NCBI RefSeq assembly: GCF_964199755.1
Contig: NC_133900.1
Span: forward strand, 16,197,201-16,261,200
DNA length: 64,000 bases
Direction: 5' to 3'
DNA from: Larus michahellis
Lineage: Eukaryota; Chordata; Aves; Charadriiformes; Laridae
Positions within the stretch are counted from its first letter, which is position 1. The number at the start of each line of letters is the position of its first letter. Below, one piece after another: positions 13,001 to 28,000 of this stretch. A program made the translations under genes and the position numbers. The notes under the pieces are model-generated. The model searched no databases, was not told where the DNA came from, and saw nothing but the letters and a program-made list of their open reading frames with translations.

Positions 13001-16000
13001 CTTGCAATGATTTGTATAAAATAGATCTTAAATTTTATTATGTATTTCTTAAGACAAGAAAAGCTTTCTGTGGTTTTTTTTTTTAGGGATCTTGATGCCA
13101 GAGCAAAGAGTGAGAGATACCGTGCATTGTTCCGACTTCCCAAGGATGAGAAATTAGATGGACACACAGACTGTACTCTCTGGACTCCGTTCAACAAAAT
13201 GCATATTTTGGGTCAGATGTTTGTTTCTACAAACTACATTTGCTTTACTAGTAAAGAAGAGAACTTGTGCAGCCTTATTATCCCTCTTCGAGAGGTAAAT
13301 ACTTGTATTTGTAAATTTATAGGGCAAATAATAAAGCAATATCTTATTGGAAATTGCAACCTAGCTTTGATGTTTTTTTCATTATTGGAGAAAAGCCTAT
13401 TTTCATCCCTTTAATCTCTTGTGAGCATACTATTCTGATGTGTTCTAAGTAATACTTAATGCCTGTGTATCTTAGTTAAAAGTTCCTACTACTGAAATTC
13501 ACAGGGAGTTTTCTATGTCAGTTTTTACAACCCTCATGAGTCCTTCCTCTCCCATAATTTATATTCTGATTTACAGCCCCATTTCTGTGCCTCATAGGGA
13601 GGGACAGACGACAAAACCTCCTAGATTGACGAGTGGATCTTCTATTAAGGAATCTGTCAGATAATATTTGCTTTTGTCAGATGTAAAAAGACTCATAATC
13701 TTAAAGATTTTAATTGTCTCTTCACACAGACTTGCAATTATTTATTCCTGTATATGGAAAATATTTGTCGGCATTTTACAAATCATTGTGCTTCCCTTTT
13801 TAAAGCTGTCTGCTTAAAGCAGATGTTCAGTAAAAAGAATTTAAGTTTGATGCAATAAAAAAAATTATGTTGGGGAGCTTTTAGGTGATTGACTTGATTT
13901 GTGGGTTAATGGAAAAATGTGTAAGTCTTGGAAATAATAGCAAAGCTGATGTAGCCGTGGACAGTTTGACTTGACTGGATGTCCATGGAATATTTCAAGG
14001 CACTGTTTTCTCCCACAAATCATTAAGAATAAAAACAAAGGTATTTGTTTGGAAACTTTGAAGTGCAGCTTCTCCACAGTGTGTTGCAATGACTTTGGTT
14101 ATTTTAGAAGAGACCTTTGATTACGATTGCACTGTTTGTCTAGAACTCCAGGGGAACAACAGTCCTCCAGGTAAAGTGGTGGAGGAGGAGAACAAAGTCT
14201 GCATTTAACAGGACCTCGTCTCCTGGATGCAGATTCAGCGACTGCTTTTGATAACCACAGCTAGGATTCAAAGCAGCTCTAAAGCTTTAAGAGAAAGAAA
14301 TAGCTGAAGGAATAAGTGTTTTTGCATGAGCAGGTTAAGTCTCAGCACCAGCAAGGAGAACAGTAACACCACGGGTAGCACCAGCACCAACTGATCAGTA
14401 CCCTTAATAATTAAAGGGAAGCTTTCTATTTAATTAAAGCTTTGGGTCAGACCCTAACCTAATTCCAGTATTCTGCAATATCCTGGAGATGTTTTAACAG
14501 ATGAGTCAATGACGAAGCATTGATTCAGAAATGATGATTGGAAAAGATGGTTTTCAGTGGCTGACTGCACTGCTCACTGCACCCAGAAGGTGCAGTCTCC
14601 AAGATCAGCACTTCAGATATGTGTATGTCTCTACTTTAGTAGGAAATAAGTGGATATTTTCTCTCATTATAGCAGAGCATACTTGCTATAATGTCTGTCC
14701 TGTGCCTCTAGAACTTGTCTGTGTTTTGTGCTGATTATACTCAAATAGTTTTTAAGTGGAACAGAAAAATGACGTAGGAACAATTTTAGCTAATTTCAGT
14801 GTGCTGTTAGTGAAGATCCTTTAAGTTAATGAAAAACAAATGGATTTGTAGTTAGCAGAAAAATAAAAGGAAGTTGGAAGGATAGAGAAGTGATTTAGCA
14901 CCTGAGCACTGTGTATTGCAGTCTTTAAATACCTCTTCAAAGAAAATGTGTGAAAAATGGTTATTCTATCCTTTTAGCTAGAGAGATATTAATATTATAG
15001 CACTAATGTCTTACCATTGATCTCTGTTTTAAAAAGGGTTTAAAAAATAGAGCAAAAGTAAAAGGTCCTAGCAAACTAAAATGTGCCCTCTTCTATTCTG
15101 AAGTCAGTAAGAGAGTTTTCATTACCTAGGAAATGGTTTAAAGTCATAAAAGCAGTGGTTAAAGTACTTACAATTGTGATTTGTCTTTTGTTCAATGTAT
15201 GGACTGCACAAACTTGATTGATTTATTTGTTTTTAAAGCTAATAATTGGTAATATTTAGAACACACGCTGTTCTATAATTCAACCACAGTGTATGACTTA
15301 TCCCTGGGATTTCTTTATGTTAACGTGCCTTACCAAAATCTCAGGGAACCTAGTGCCCTGGTACTCGGTAGATTGTGGTGTGAGTACTGTTTGCAGGTTG
15401 GAGTTCAGTTAGATTAGTGACCATTCCACTAACAGTTGAAGGCCAAACAGAAACCTCCACCTCACAGGGTTTTCCTTTGTAAGGAAAGACATGGGATTAG
15501 TTTCCCTTTGTTGCAGGTTTTTGTGTACTGCAAAAATACAGTTGCAATAACAGTTATCACAACATGCAACTATAATATAGTAGAACAGGAGTGTTATCCC
15601 AAAAATGGCTTATTCGCATATATTGGCAATAAAAACTAAACAAAAGTCTTTGTTGATTCAGCTTGTACTGGTGTTGGGGGGCAGGAGAGGGATTCGGAGG
15701 TCCTACAAAAAAGCCTGTAGATCTGCATCCCACAGAAAAAAAAAAAATTGTTTTACTGATTCTCTTAAAATAAAGCCTGAGGAAAATAAACTAAGCAGTA
15801 CAAAGGATTTTTGCTGGAGACTGTATGGAAGCCGGTTGTTTAAGGGGTGACAGTCTTCACCTTTCAAACTTGTAAGTCCTTGTATTCAAATTCTGTTTTC
15901 CCGCAGAGGGAATATCCACAGTGATTTGATGAAAGGGGGGAAGGGACATGAATTTATTGTATTAAGATGGTTTCTTAGGCCAAGCAACTTGATTTATTAA

Positions 16001-19000
16001 AGATCTTAAGCCGTAGCTACTGTTTCTCCGTAGGTGACAATAGTGGAAAAGGCAGACAGCTCCAGTGTGTTGCCCAGCCCATTATCAATCAGCACGAAAA
16101 ACAGAATGACATTCCTCTTTGCCAACTTGAAAGACAGAGACTTTCTTGTACAGAGAATCTCAGACTTTCTGCAACAAACCACTTCAAAAATATACTTGGA
16201 AAGAAATATTTCTGGAAGTTATATCAGCTCAGATGATGAGGTATGTGGAGGAACATGAATCGTTTACTAGAAGGGTATATTAACTGGGGTGGGGAGAAAA
16301 AAGCTGGGAAAAACCTTTGAGTTTTTGTAAAGATAAACCTTTGTACAGAGAAACGTTACCTCTTTTGTGTTAATGCCTTTAGCTTCCTTAAGCTGCACAG
16401 TTAAAATGTTATGATTAAGATATCTATTTTTTTCATGTTAAACCTAAGAGAAATCACCATTGCTGGGGAAGAGCTACTCTAACTCCTGCTGACACATTCT
16501 TGTTAGAAAGTGTCAGTTAACTACCTGGTTAATTAAATAACACTGTTTAATATCTACTGACTTGTCCAAGTCAAAATCTAATTGTGGAACTTTAATAATT
16601 TGAAGAAATTATCAGTTAATATGAAACTCTTTTAAATCAAGAGTTTCCACGTCTGTACTAAGCTATACCTTAGTATTGTGCTGAGTAGTCCTACCGTGTT
16701 TGCTATGTAAATCTTAGAAGTCAGGTTTTTTTTCTTGTTTGGTTGATGGTGAGGTATAATTAGTGTGCTGTTGTAGTTGTATACCAGAGCACATATGCAT
16801 ATATGTACAATGCTGAAACTTTGTCTTGCCTTTTGTCCTAAATGGATCTACATATTCTACCCACTGAATTATAAACACAAATTAATAATTGCAAGCATTG
16901 TAATTACATTTAGTAATATGACTACGTATGTAGACATGCATGACTGCTAATTTCGATTTCAGGCATTTGGTGTGAACTGCTGCATGAGATCTTACTGTGA
17001 TAAATTTTCAAAGCTGTTTAAGAAGTCAGAAAATTCTTCTTCAAAATATTTCACAACCTGACAGTGTTGAATTTTCTGTAGAACTTTTTTTTTAATTGGT
17101 GGGAATAAAATAATTTATTTTGTGTTTATCTGTATAAGCATATATACTGATATACATGTATATGTGTACACACATACATATAATATATGTGATATATAAG
17201 TCTTACATTCTGGACAGTCAAGGAGCCACCTGGCCGGTCAACAATACTATGATGTTGATGGGAGACCAACGGAGCTGGTTTGATTGCCCAGGGCTACTTG
17301 AAGTTCACACTACCTTAGCAATTCTAATTATAGGGTTTGATTACTTGGGGCAGGGGGAGGGCGAGCTGTTGAGAAACTGGAAATTATTTCATTATTCTAC
17401 CCTGATTTAATTTCTGCTCTCATATGCTCAGCCTGTGAATGTACCTGGGTGATTTAATTTGCTCATTTTTTGTCAGCTGTTAGCGTATATAAATTTTGAA
17501 GTAACATGAAGTGAAAAGTCCAGACCCTGGCTCAGCCCCATGACTGTATTGCTTGTGACTGCTTTCTACAGGTGTTTACAAGATCAAGTAGTTTAATTTC
17601 TGCCAGCCCTCATAAAAGCCTCAGCTCTGAGTCGGAGGGAGAGCGACAGTTCAACCTCAATGACAATGGCATTCCAACGGCAACTCAAGCTTTAATGACG
17701 ATGTATCGGCGGAGGTCACCTGAGGAGTTCAACCCCAAGCTGGTAAAATGCACCTCGGAGTGCTGTACCTGACTGAAAAAGTTGTTAAATTATGTTTTCC
17801 TTAAAATCCGTTTTCCTTAAAATCCATGTTTCTGACCCAGAGGACTTTCATTTTGCCACAGACAGTTAAGAGACATCATTTTTTACAGAAATAAAGTGTT
17901 GAACATGCTGTTGTTTTACCAATAGAAACAACTTCACTGCATTAAAAAGCAAAGTTGGATGTAAATCAAGGGGAGGTTGTATGCCTGCTCTTAAGTACAA
18001 CTGCTCCCACAATATTCTTTTAACAGCAAGTTCTACTGGAATAGAAACTAAGAGAAGGGAGGAGGCAGCCCATTAAGAAGACAACTGGAGTGTAGCCAAG
18101 TTATTTCTTGCCCACTTGGAAAGTTAGGATGTTGCAGGCTTTTTCACACTTAGCATTTCAGTGGGGCAGAGTGTTAGAAAGAGAAGCTGCATCTTTACGC
18201 CTGCCTTCCTTTGCTTTTAGGCTAAAGAGTTCCTGAAGGAACAGGCCTGGAAGATTCACTTTGCTGAATATGGCCAAGGGGTCTGCATGTATCGTACAGA
18301 GAAAACCAGAGACCTTGTGCTGAAGGGCATTCCGGAAAGCATGAGAGGGGAACTCTGGCTGCTGTTTTCAGGTAGGTATTAATTTGAACGTGACTGTGGG
18401 ATGTAAGCAAAAACATGAGGGAGGAAAGGATTTCAGAGATGCTTAATGGCACAGATAATAAGCATCTAAAAATATTTGGAGCAAGTAAGGCTGTGATTGT
18501 TAGCAGGCGCCAGACTGGTTTAGACAAGAGTTCTGTTTAGACCAGTAAATACCCTTTCTCAAACAGACTCAAATAATTAGGGAAGAATATAAAAAAGCAG
18601 AATGCGCACTCTGTTACCAGAAGTCTGCAGTCTAGAGCCTTCTAGACATTTAACAACCACCAGCAGGCCTACTTCACATTTGTTATTTCTGAATCCAATT
18701 AAGCTTCTGGCCTTTGCAGCAAGTTGTTGCAAGGAATTCCAAAGTTTAAGCATGTTGCATGGAACCACTATTTTTCCTTTTTTTTCTAAATAATAAAAAA
18801 AAAAGTTACTCATTTTATTAGGTGCTCTCAGTATTTGAAAAGTGGTGAGAAAATATTTCTGTCCATCTTCTGTGCTATCAAGGATTCTCTAGATATGTGT
18901 CCCCTTAGATATTTTTTTTTCAAAGTTGAAGAATTTTATTCATTTTATTACTAATTATGTGGAAATTAGTCCATACCTCAGGCTTTCTTCATAACCTTTT

Positions 19001-22000
19001 TTTACTTACTGTATGCCTTCTCTACCTCTGCCCCTCCCCGAGATAGTAACCACAGTTATGCACACCGTTTAGGATATGAGCACACCGGGGACTTTGTATG
19101 ATGACCTAATGATGCTCTCTGGTTTGTTTTCTATTTCTTCCCTAATAATGCTTAATCTCGTACATCTTCTCTTTGCTGCTGGGCATCAAACGAATGTTTT
19201 CAGAAGATCTGTACAGGAATGCACAGATCTGTCCTGTGTCTAATTAGTAGCTACTGTGGACCAATTTTCATGGTGTATGTATGATTAGTATTTTCCACGT
19301 GCATTACTTTGTGCTACTGATACTTGATTTCCTTTGCCGCTGAGATTTTAATTTCCAGGGAAGTTTTAAAGTCAACAGTGAAATCTCATAGCAATGCTGT
19401 GAGCATGCTATAGTATCCCTAAGACAGGGTAGGTGCCTTGCCAAAGATGACAGAGTCATTTTCAGAAGCAGGAATAGAGCTCAGGAGTTCCTGCTTTTGG
19501 CTGAGATACCATACTTTCTGCAACGAAGCATTCATCTACTCCCTCCTCAGGGCAAGTAGCTTTCTCAAAGGCACATGTTTTGAGTTATTTAGAATAATCA
19601 AACTCACAGCCAGCTGCAGAGAGAGCTCATGATACCATGTGACTGCACAGCTGGTTTATTTTTCATACCCCCTGTTTCTTTCTGGCTGAAAGAGAGGGAG
19701 GCTTTGTCTTCTTTCCTTTTTTTTTTTTCTAACCTTATTATAAAATGCCTCTAGAGGAGAAGACAAGACGGGATGATACCTCAATCACCTGAGCACATCT
19801 TTTTTTTTTTTTTTTTTTTCCTTTTAATCACCTTTACAAAAATAACAATTCATATTCGTTTTCAAAGTGCTTGTTGGTGACATTCAAGATGAAAGGGTAG
19901 CAGAAGATCATCATGTTGGGCTACTGTATCTGCTAACTCTTGCCTTTTTCTTCTGGTTTTAATACTGTTTTCCCACTCCCAGGAGCCATTAATGAAATGG
20001 CCACTCATCCTGGTTATTATGAGGACCTAGTGGAGAAATCGATGGGGAAGTATAATCTCGCTACAGAAGAGATAGAGAGGGATCTGCACCGCTCCCTTCC
20101 GGAACACCCTGCGTTCCAGAACGAGATGGGTATTGCTGCTCTAAGGAGAGTCTTGACAGCTTATGCTTTTAGGAATCCAAACATAGGATATTGTCAGGTA
20201 ATTGAAATACCTTGACACTCCTTCAGTTTCTGGAATTCCAGTTCTTTCCTTATACTTCTATTTCTTCAGTGATGTACACGAGTATTTGGCTATGTAAAGT
20301 ACACCAATACATGTATAATGCTGTGAGGTAAAGCCTCAATGCTGCAGAATTACAGTAGTGCTGAGGTCAGAGGAGTGTTGAGGTCCTTGACACAAGGACC
20401 TACTCTAACAGCAGTATTAGCAGTGCATGCTGAGGGATGTGCATAGCTTTCTGTAAGCGTATTTTCTGCCCATAAATCTAGAGGCTGGACAGAGGATAAG
20501 AACAGAGCTGTCCTGAAGTGCATCTACAAAAAATGACAAATGGACCCTGAAGAAAGGTTCTTTTCTTTTAAGCAGATTAAAAAAAAACAAAAACCTTTAA
20601 TTGTTCAGACTTAAATTTTTGTCTACTTGTTCAATGTATTAGTTGTAATAACCCTCCAGAACATCCTTTACTTTTTTCAATGATGCCATTCCATCATTCA
20701 GAACAAAATTAAAAAAAAAAAAAAAAAAAAAAAAACAAAAAACCAAACCGAAATAAAGCACCCTGGAAGGTATCTTATCACTGTGCATCACAACCATGTA
20801 TCGGAGAGTTAATGCTGACCAGTGCATGGTTTTGGTGTTCTTATGCCTGTGATTCAGGTCACTTTAGTTTCTGGTCCCAAATCATTCTTTCTTGCTTTGC
20901 CACTTTGACTTATCACCTGGGCCCTTTTTTTGCCTTCCTACCTATTTTTGCAAAAAGGAAACTTGAAGTCATGAGTATTAAGAAGCCTGATAAATGTCTG
21001 ACTGATAAGACTCCTAGATACAACATGAGTAAGTGAAAGTGCAAGCAGTTCTAACAGATACCATCATAAATTATTTAATAACAAATATAATACTAAGTAA
21101 TAGCTACGATAACTTTTTGTAAAGGTTGTTTAACAGAGGAACAGTAGAAAGACACTGTGATTCTGGTTCCTAAAATTGTCACAGTAATTGTTAATAGCCT
21201 TGGGACTTGGTCCATGGCATTCAGAATGCTGATTTACAGTTAAAGTGAGAATGCAGGCACTGAGTATTTCAGATATGGTCGACAAGTTAAAAAGGAATAA
21301 CATAGACTTTGACAGAGCTGTAACATTGTTCTGAGTTTCAGTTGAAACCCTAGTTGCTGTTTCAAACAGGTAACGATCAGCTTAAAATGTTACAGGATAA
21401 GAAATGAGCAGCTAATTCCTCAGGAGGCAAACCGTGAAGAAAATGGTAGTGAAATATTTCATTTCTGCGGATGAGCAGAGGTCTAGTAAGGCTGTAAGCA
21501 AACAATTCAGAGGTCATGGTACAATGCTGTGATATTTGAAATGGTGTGAAACAGGCCATAAAAATCTGTCATCTACACAGTCAAATATGGAGAGTGAGCA
21601 ACAGCAAGAGACTTCGGTTTCACTGCGCTCTGGCTGTTCGTTACAGGCATTTGCCGCAGCTCACAGATGCTGTGTCTTGACCTTTTCATTGAAGCAAAAA
21701 GAATGGGGAGTGCAGACTGCCTCTGTGAGGGGTGGTACAGCAGCGGCCAGCATTAGTGCTGTAGGAGGCATTTTGTCTGCATCAGACCCAGGTTCCCCCA
21801 GAGCACCTATTGGCAGAGCATCAGTAGCAGTGTAACTGGATGCTTGCAGACCTGAGTAGGTCCTTGATTATGAAAAGAAATCTTGATTTATTTTTCATTT
21901 AAAAAACAAACTAAAAAACAAACAAACCAAACAATTTTCTGTTGTTTATTTGAGGCTTTCTTAAGCCTTCCTTTGAGCACTGGGCAAACACTGCCTGTTT

Positions 22001-25000
22001 CAAGGAAAATACTTGAACAGTTTGGGGTCTGCAGGGGGTGATGTAGCTAATTTCCTAACGGTAGTAAACACTTATCTGCCATTTACTGTGCTAGATAATG
22101 AAAAAATGGGTCTAGCAATTTATATTTCTCATTCTTTTAGGCTATGAATATTGTGACATCAGTACTCCTACTTTATGCAAAAGAGGAGGAAGCTTTCTGG
22201 CTGCTGGTGGCTCTCTGTGAACGTATGCTACCTGACTACTACAACACAAGAGTTGTTGGTACGTTATGGGGAAATTCTGTAAAATGACAATGCAAAAATT
22301 AACCAAATTCATTTATATTATTTGTATTGAAACAAGTATATGTGTAGATGCATGTGTGGCATAGATACAACTGTGAATGCTAGTGGCAAGACGGGTTGCT
22401 CAGGAGCATAGAAGCAACTCCCTAAACAGATACTGTGATAGCAGTTTTTCACTTACTTAGGATTGGATGGCGTTCTAAAGTGGGCTTAAAGTAAATAAAA
22501 AAGAGACGGGAGACTAAAATTTGAGTTTTAGGTGATCAAATTATCTAATTAAGGTAAGGTGGAAAAGAGGAGCTTTGGCAATTTGTGGTAGAAGTCTTTG
22601 TGCCTGTTTATCTCTGACCTGAGAGAAGGGTATGGGTATATCAAAGCCGATGTTGTCAGATGACAGTTTCCTTGTGGATGTGGAAGTGAATGGCTCTTCA
22701 GTTTATCATGGAAACTCTTGTCTTTGCTGTAGCTCACAAATGCTTGAGGTCCTCATTCAGCCTCAGAAATTATTCTTCCTGGCCTGCTTAAGACACTGAT
22801 GTCATGGCGTAGATATGTATCACACAGGGTTCTTTTGTAATAAATCCAAACTCTCACAGACAGGTGGTGCTGAGAAGTCTTATTCTAATTAGTAATGGTA
22901 AGTACTAAGCCATCATATAGCTTCTGTAGGTGCTAGACCAAATTGACCCTTCGTTAGTTCTTATGAAGTGTATAATTAAAACAAAAAAAAAAAACTTATT
23001 ATGGTTCAATTTGCATGTACAGCTCAGTAGTGGAATAGAATCTGTTATTTATCTGAAAGTGGGAAAATGTATGTAAGGATCATGTAAAATATTCTTAGGT
23101 TTTGTATTTACATATACATAGAATATATGTATAGATATTTTTCTCCTCTAAATGGTGATGTGGTCACTTGCTCTGGAATTAACGGACATCCAACTTTACT
23201 TATTTTCAACAGGAGCATTGGTGGATCAGGGTGTCTTTGAAGAGTTGGCTCGTGACTATGTTCCACAGCTTTATGACTGCATGCAGGACTTGGGTGTAAT
23301 ATCCACCATTTCCCTGTCCTGGTTCCTCACTCTTTTCCTCAGTGTAATGCCATTTGAAAGTGCAGTGGTGGTTGTGGATTGTTTCTTCTGTGAAGGAATA
23401 AAGGTGATATTTCAATTAGCGCTCGCTGTCCTCGATGCTAATGTAGACAAGCTGCTTAACTGTAAAGATGATGGAGAAGCCATGACAGTCTTGGGAAGGT
23501 ATTTATTACAGAAAATAAAGTATCTTCATTTTATTTTACTTTTTGCTTGCTTAGTTTTCTGATTTGTTTTCTTCTATGTTGCAATACTCAATTTAAGCCA
23601 GTACCATATATGTAAATCTTTTCCACGCTTACAGTCCCCTTTCACTCGTATAAGGTACTCTTTATATTATCTTAAAATCATGTTAAGTGACCAAAAAGAT
23701 ATAAATTCTTCTTTCAAGACATTCAAATAAACTTCCCAAACCTGGTAATTTAAACTTATTTTGGTTGATTATTTTAGTTGATTACATGGGTTTTATTACT
23801 TCATCTTTTGCCTGCTACCTTTTAAATGCTGCTAAGGAAAAGCTTTGGTCTCAAGAGCGATTCTTTTGGGAACAGACTGAACAGAACTCAGAAGAATTAG
23901 GTAGGCTCTTGAATGAATGGATTTCAGTGAAACAAGAGGCTGAAAAATAGACTGGATTGAGTCATTTCATACAAACTAATACTGCTGAGTGTGATTTCCT
24001 TGTGTTTGGTAGTAGTGTTTAGTTTTCAAGATGGTGATGAAACTTTGGAAATTTTTTTCCTAATAAGTTTCATTAGTATAGCCTTACTGAAGTCTGGTTT
24101 TAAATTTCATTGGGATTAAAGACGACTGGTTGTGTTGTCTCTGAAGTAAGCCCCAGTGCTTGCTGAGGATTTAAGTGTTCTGCAGCTGCAGGGTAGAAGA
24201 TAGCTGCACTGTGGGAGGAACAAGCCCTTAAAGCCCCTTGCAGCAAGGTTGGGCAGTATTAGGGCAGGGGAGCATGTAGACTGAAGCACGCTGACCCTTG
24301 GTGTCAAAGATCATGTAGTTCATTAGTAGAGACTGGCTTGATCATTTTTATATTTAATACTGTATATGTAACCCTTATTCTATTAAGCTTCAGAAGGGAG
24401 GGGGTGGAAATGAACCTAACCTTGGGTTTCTCATTTCTTTTTTTTTTTTCCCCCACCAGATATTTGGACAGCGTAACTAATAAGGACAGCACTCTTCCAC
24501 CCATTCCTCATCTTCACTCGCTGCTCAGCGATGATGTCGAGCCTTATCCTGAGGTGGATATCTTCAGACTAATCAGGTCTTCCTATGAGGTAGGATAGGA
24601 TTTTTTAACAGGGACTTGCCAACCCACACTAGTTCTGCTTTACAGGGGAATTTGATACTCTGTAGTTGGGCTTTGCTTGGAACTGAAAGAACATAAAAGA
24701 AATAGAGACTCATCTCAGAAGTCTGAAATGGCGCAGGGGAGAGGGGTTAGTTTTTCTTTTTCTTTTAACCAAAACTTTAAATTTGAGCTGTTTTCTATAG
24801 AAGCCTGCTGCATCAAAGGAGAGCAGCCTGCAACAAAAAAGGCTGAATTTCTAATTCAAAAAAGGATAATTCTCATCTAAGCTTTTTCATGCTTTTCCAA
24901 ACTGAAACATTAGTGAAATCTATGTGATTTCAGAATACTTTCTATTATCAGTGGAATTTTTTTTCTTTTACCTTTCTCTTCCAGCAAGTATTATCACCAA

Positions 25001-28000
25001 AGATAAAAAAAAATTTCAAGTGAAAGGATCTGGTAATAACTAGTATCTGTAAAGCACAGGACAAAGCCTGCAAAAAATCTAAAATTTGCAAACCAGTCTC
25101 ATTGTCCTTAGATTTTAAAAATAAGCCATCAGTTAAAACACCCCTGATGATTACACTGACATACTGATTTTTTTTTAATAAAAATTAAATAACTTTATAG
25201 AGTTATTCTCCTTAATTTCCTTTTCTCTTTCCATTGACATGCAGGATAAATTAGTATTTTTAGTTCAAGATGCAAGTTCAGACTTAACAATATGACAGCT
25301 GTCTCAGAGGTGCTTCTATGTCCCTAAAACCTCCTTGCTTTAATAACATGATATCTATTTAACAAGGAAGTATGTAGTGCTCAGCGTATTCTACACTGAA
25401 GGGCAAACTGAAGTTAGATGTATAGTTCTTCTCCTTCACACAATATTAGAATAGGGAGAAGGAAGTTTATACGAAATCTTGTTTCCCTTGTATTTTTGTG
25501 GTTTCCTCATTACAAAGACAGCTTGCATTGGCTTAACTGTTTTTAGATGAATAACCTGACTCCATGCAGAGCCAGTCTGTCTTTTTTGGGGCTTATGCAG
25601 CGCAGAACCTTATAGCTCCTTCTAGATAAATAACCAGCTGTACTCCAGCATAATGAGGCAAAACAAATAGCGTGGAGAGTGAAGAACTGTGAGGAAAACA
25701 GGAGTTGATTGCAAAGAGAGAATTAGTTGCAGGAGAGTCATTGTTGTTCATTGATTTGATTATTTTAAAAAAAAAACAACAATTCAATAGTAAACTATCA
25801 AGATAAAAAAAACTTCAAGGCATCTGTTATTCAGTGACTGTTATGTTCCTCAATTAGTTATGTGGAGTTAGGGCTGAGAGCTCACTGTTAGCTTTGTTGC
25901 AGCTACAAAGAGCAAAATACCAAGTGAGTGAGTGTATCTTTGCTACTTTCAGAATTTAAGCTGTTAAAGATACTTACTGGGTAACCATCTATCCTTAATC
26001 TTCTAGATATTTATTGTTTATGAAAAAAATAGGAAGACCTACAGCTGAAAAAAATGTTTTTTCTTGAAGTCCTTTGCCCTCACTGAAACACACAACCACC
26101 ACCTCCAAGGGGGGGAAAACCTTGTCACTTGCAGACTGTCCTATGATATTTGTCATGGGAGCGTGATAAGTCTGAGAACTTGGTGAAGGTGCAGCACTGG
26201 CAAAAGCACAATATTGGATTGTTTTGTGAAGCGCTGCTTTCCATCGGGCTCTGATCCTGTCTAGCTCTTTGGTAATCATGTCAGATGTATATATGAGAAG
26301 TCTCTAGTGATAGCTGAAGTGATGCAGAGGAATTTGCTGGTAATTAAGTGATTAGCACCCCTCTCTGTGGTGATATTGAACTGACTTTCTACTTTTTTAA
26401 GAGAGAAACATTCTTGAAATAAGAGAATATACATAACAAGTACATTTTACCCTGCCAGTAATTTTTGCATTTACTGAAAATACTTTTTAGTGAGAAATCT
26501 CTTTTCATTCAATTTTGCGATCAATTAAGAAGCCACAGAGCTTAGCATTATAATAATTACAATAGAAATGACTGAAATAATGCATAATCACTACAGCTTT
26601 AAAAGCCTGACTAGCTGTCCATGGAGTGTAGACTCAGATGTTCAGAGCCGTTATGTGCCTAACTGCTTCGATTTGTGTGTTCATTAATGGGGGGGGTGGG
26701 TAAAAAAGGCCTTAGACACTTAAGCTACATCTAATAGTAGTATCTGGATCTTGACTAAACAACTGACAATCAAAGGTCTGATACAGTTTTGACATAGAAG
26801 TGACACGCTTCCAACAATTCCTTGTATGATTTGAAGGTTAACATGGACAAGGGACCATTCCCAAAAGGTAATTGCATGCAACTTCCTTTTCTGTAGGCTA
26901 CGTGAGTTTTAGTTGTATGGATGCAAACAGACCGTCTCATTTGACCTCTGGACCAGAGAATAAGACCAGATTACTGGAATAGATGTGGCCTCAGAGCCAC
27001 AAAAGACCTCTCTTTTCCAGGTTTTGTTATCCCTGTGGTGCTTGATATTCATGGATATTTATGTAGATTCCATTTTTTCCAAAGACTTCTTTATTTGCAA
27101 AATGCTCCAAGTAGATGAAACATCTTTTTATTCCTGAGCTTTACAGATTGCTTTACAGCTTTACAGATAAACACGGCTTTAGTGTTGATTTGATCACACA
27201 AGAATGTGCTAGCAAATTATGACCTGCTTATGTAGATGCACTTGCATTGGAAATATAAATCTATCCTGTGTGAAAGTGTATCTTGCCACCCCTTTTTAGT
27301 TTTATATGTGGCATACGTCATGTCTGTCATTATCATTCCTGCTGGTCATCTGTGCATTTCTCAGTATGTTACAAGTGTTTTTTAATGGGAAAAAACTTCT
27401 ACTTACAGTTCACAGAAATAAATCGTAGGGATTAGGCATTCATCTACATATGAAAACATGAAATATTATTCCTAATAGGTTTTCCCATAGGATGCTTCTG
27501 AGTATATAGAGGAGCTCTCTGAGACTGTGATGTGCATTGTGGGGAAAAAAAACACTTCTGAAAATAAGACTTGGGCACTTTAGAGAATCTTCTTCCTAAT
27601 GGAAGTTGCATTCTTGATACTTGGTTTCAGGTTCTGATGAACGTCAGGACTGCTATAGTATCTCAGCCGCTAGAGATCCAGTTAGTCTAAATATCTTCGC
27701 TCTCTGTAGCAATTAAGAGATACTCCAGGGCAAGCTGAAATAAAACCCCAAGGAAGGAGTTACGAAACAATCTATTCATAGAGATTTGCCAAGCAAGAAA
27801 TTTCTAACTACTGAGATTATGGTTTGAAATCTGAGGATATGTAACTTAATAAAGGCCTCTCAAATTAAATGAAAACAAGTTCTTGGAAAAATAAAGTCTA
27901 GTGATATATTCCTAAAGTCTTTGTAACTTTTTCATGTGTTAGAAAAATGCCTTAACAGCAGTTTTTTAAATATACTATTTGTGGTATATCACATAATTAA

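Noticed and set aside
23152-23562. 136-codon frame taken as one exon
   Set aside because: Only 23213-23498 is exon 12. The ends are intron, shown by the AG acceptor, the donor GTATTT and the in-phase join to exon 13.
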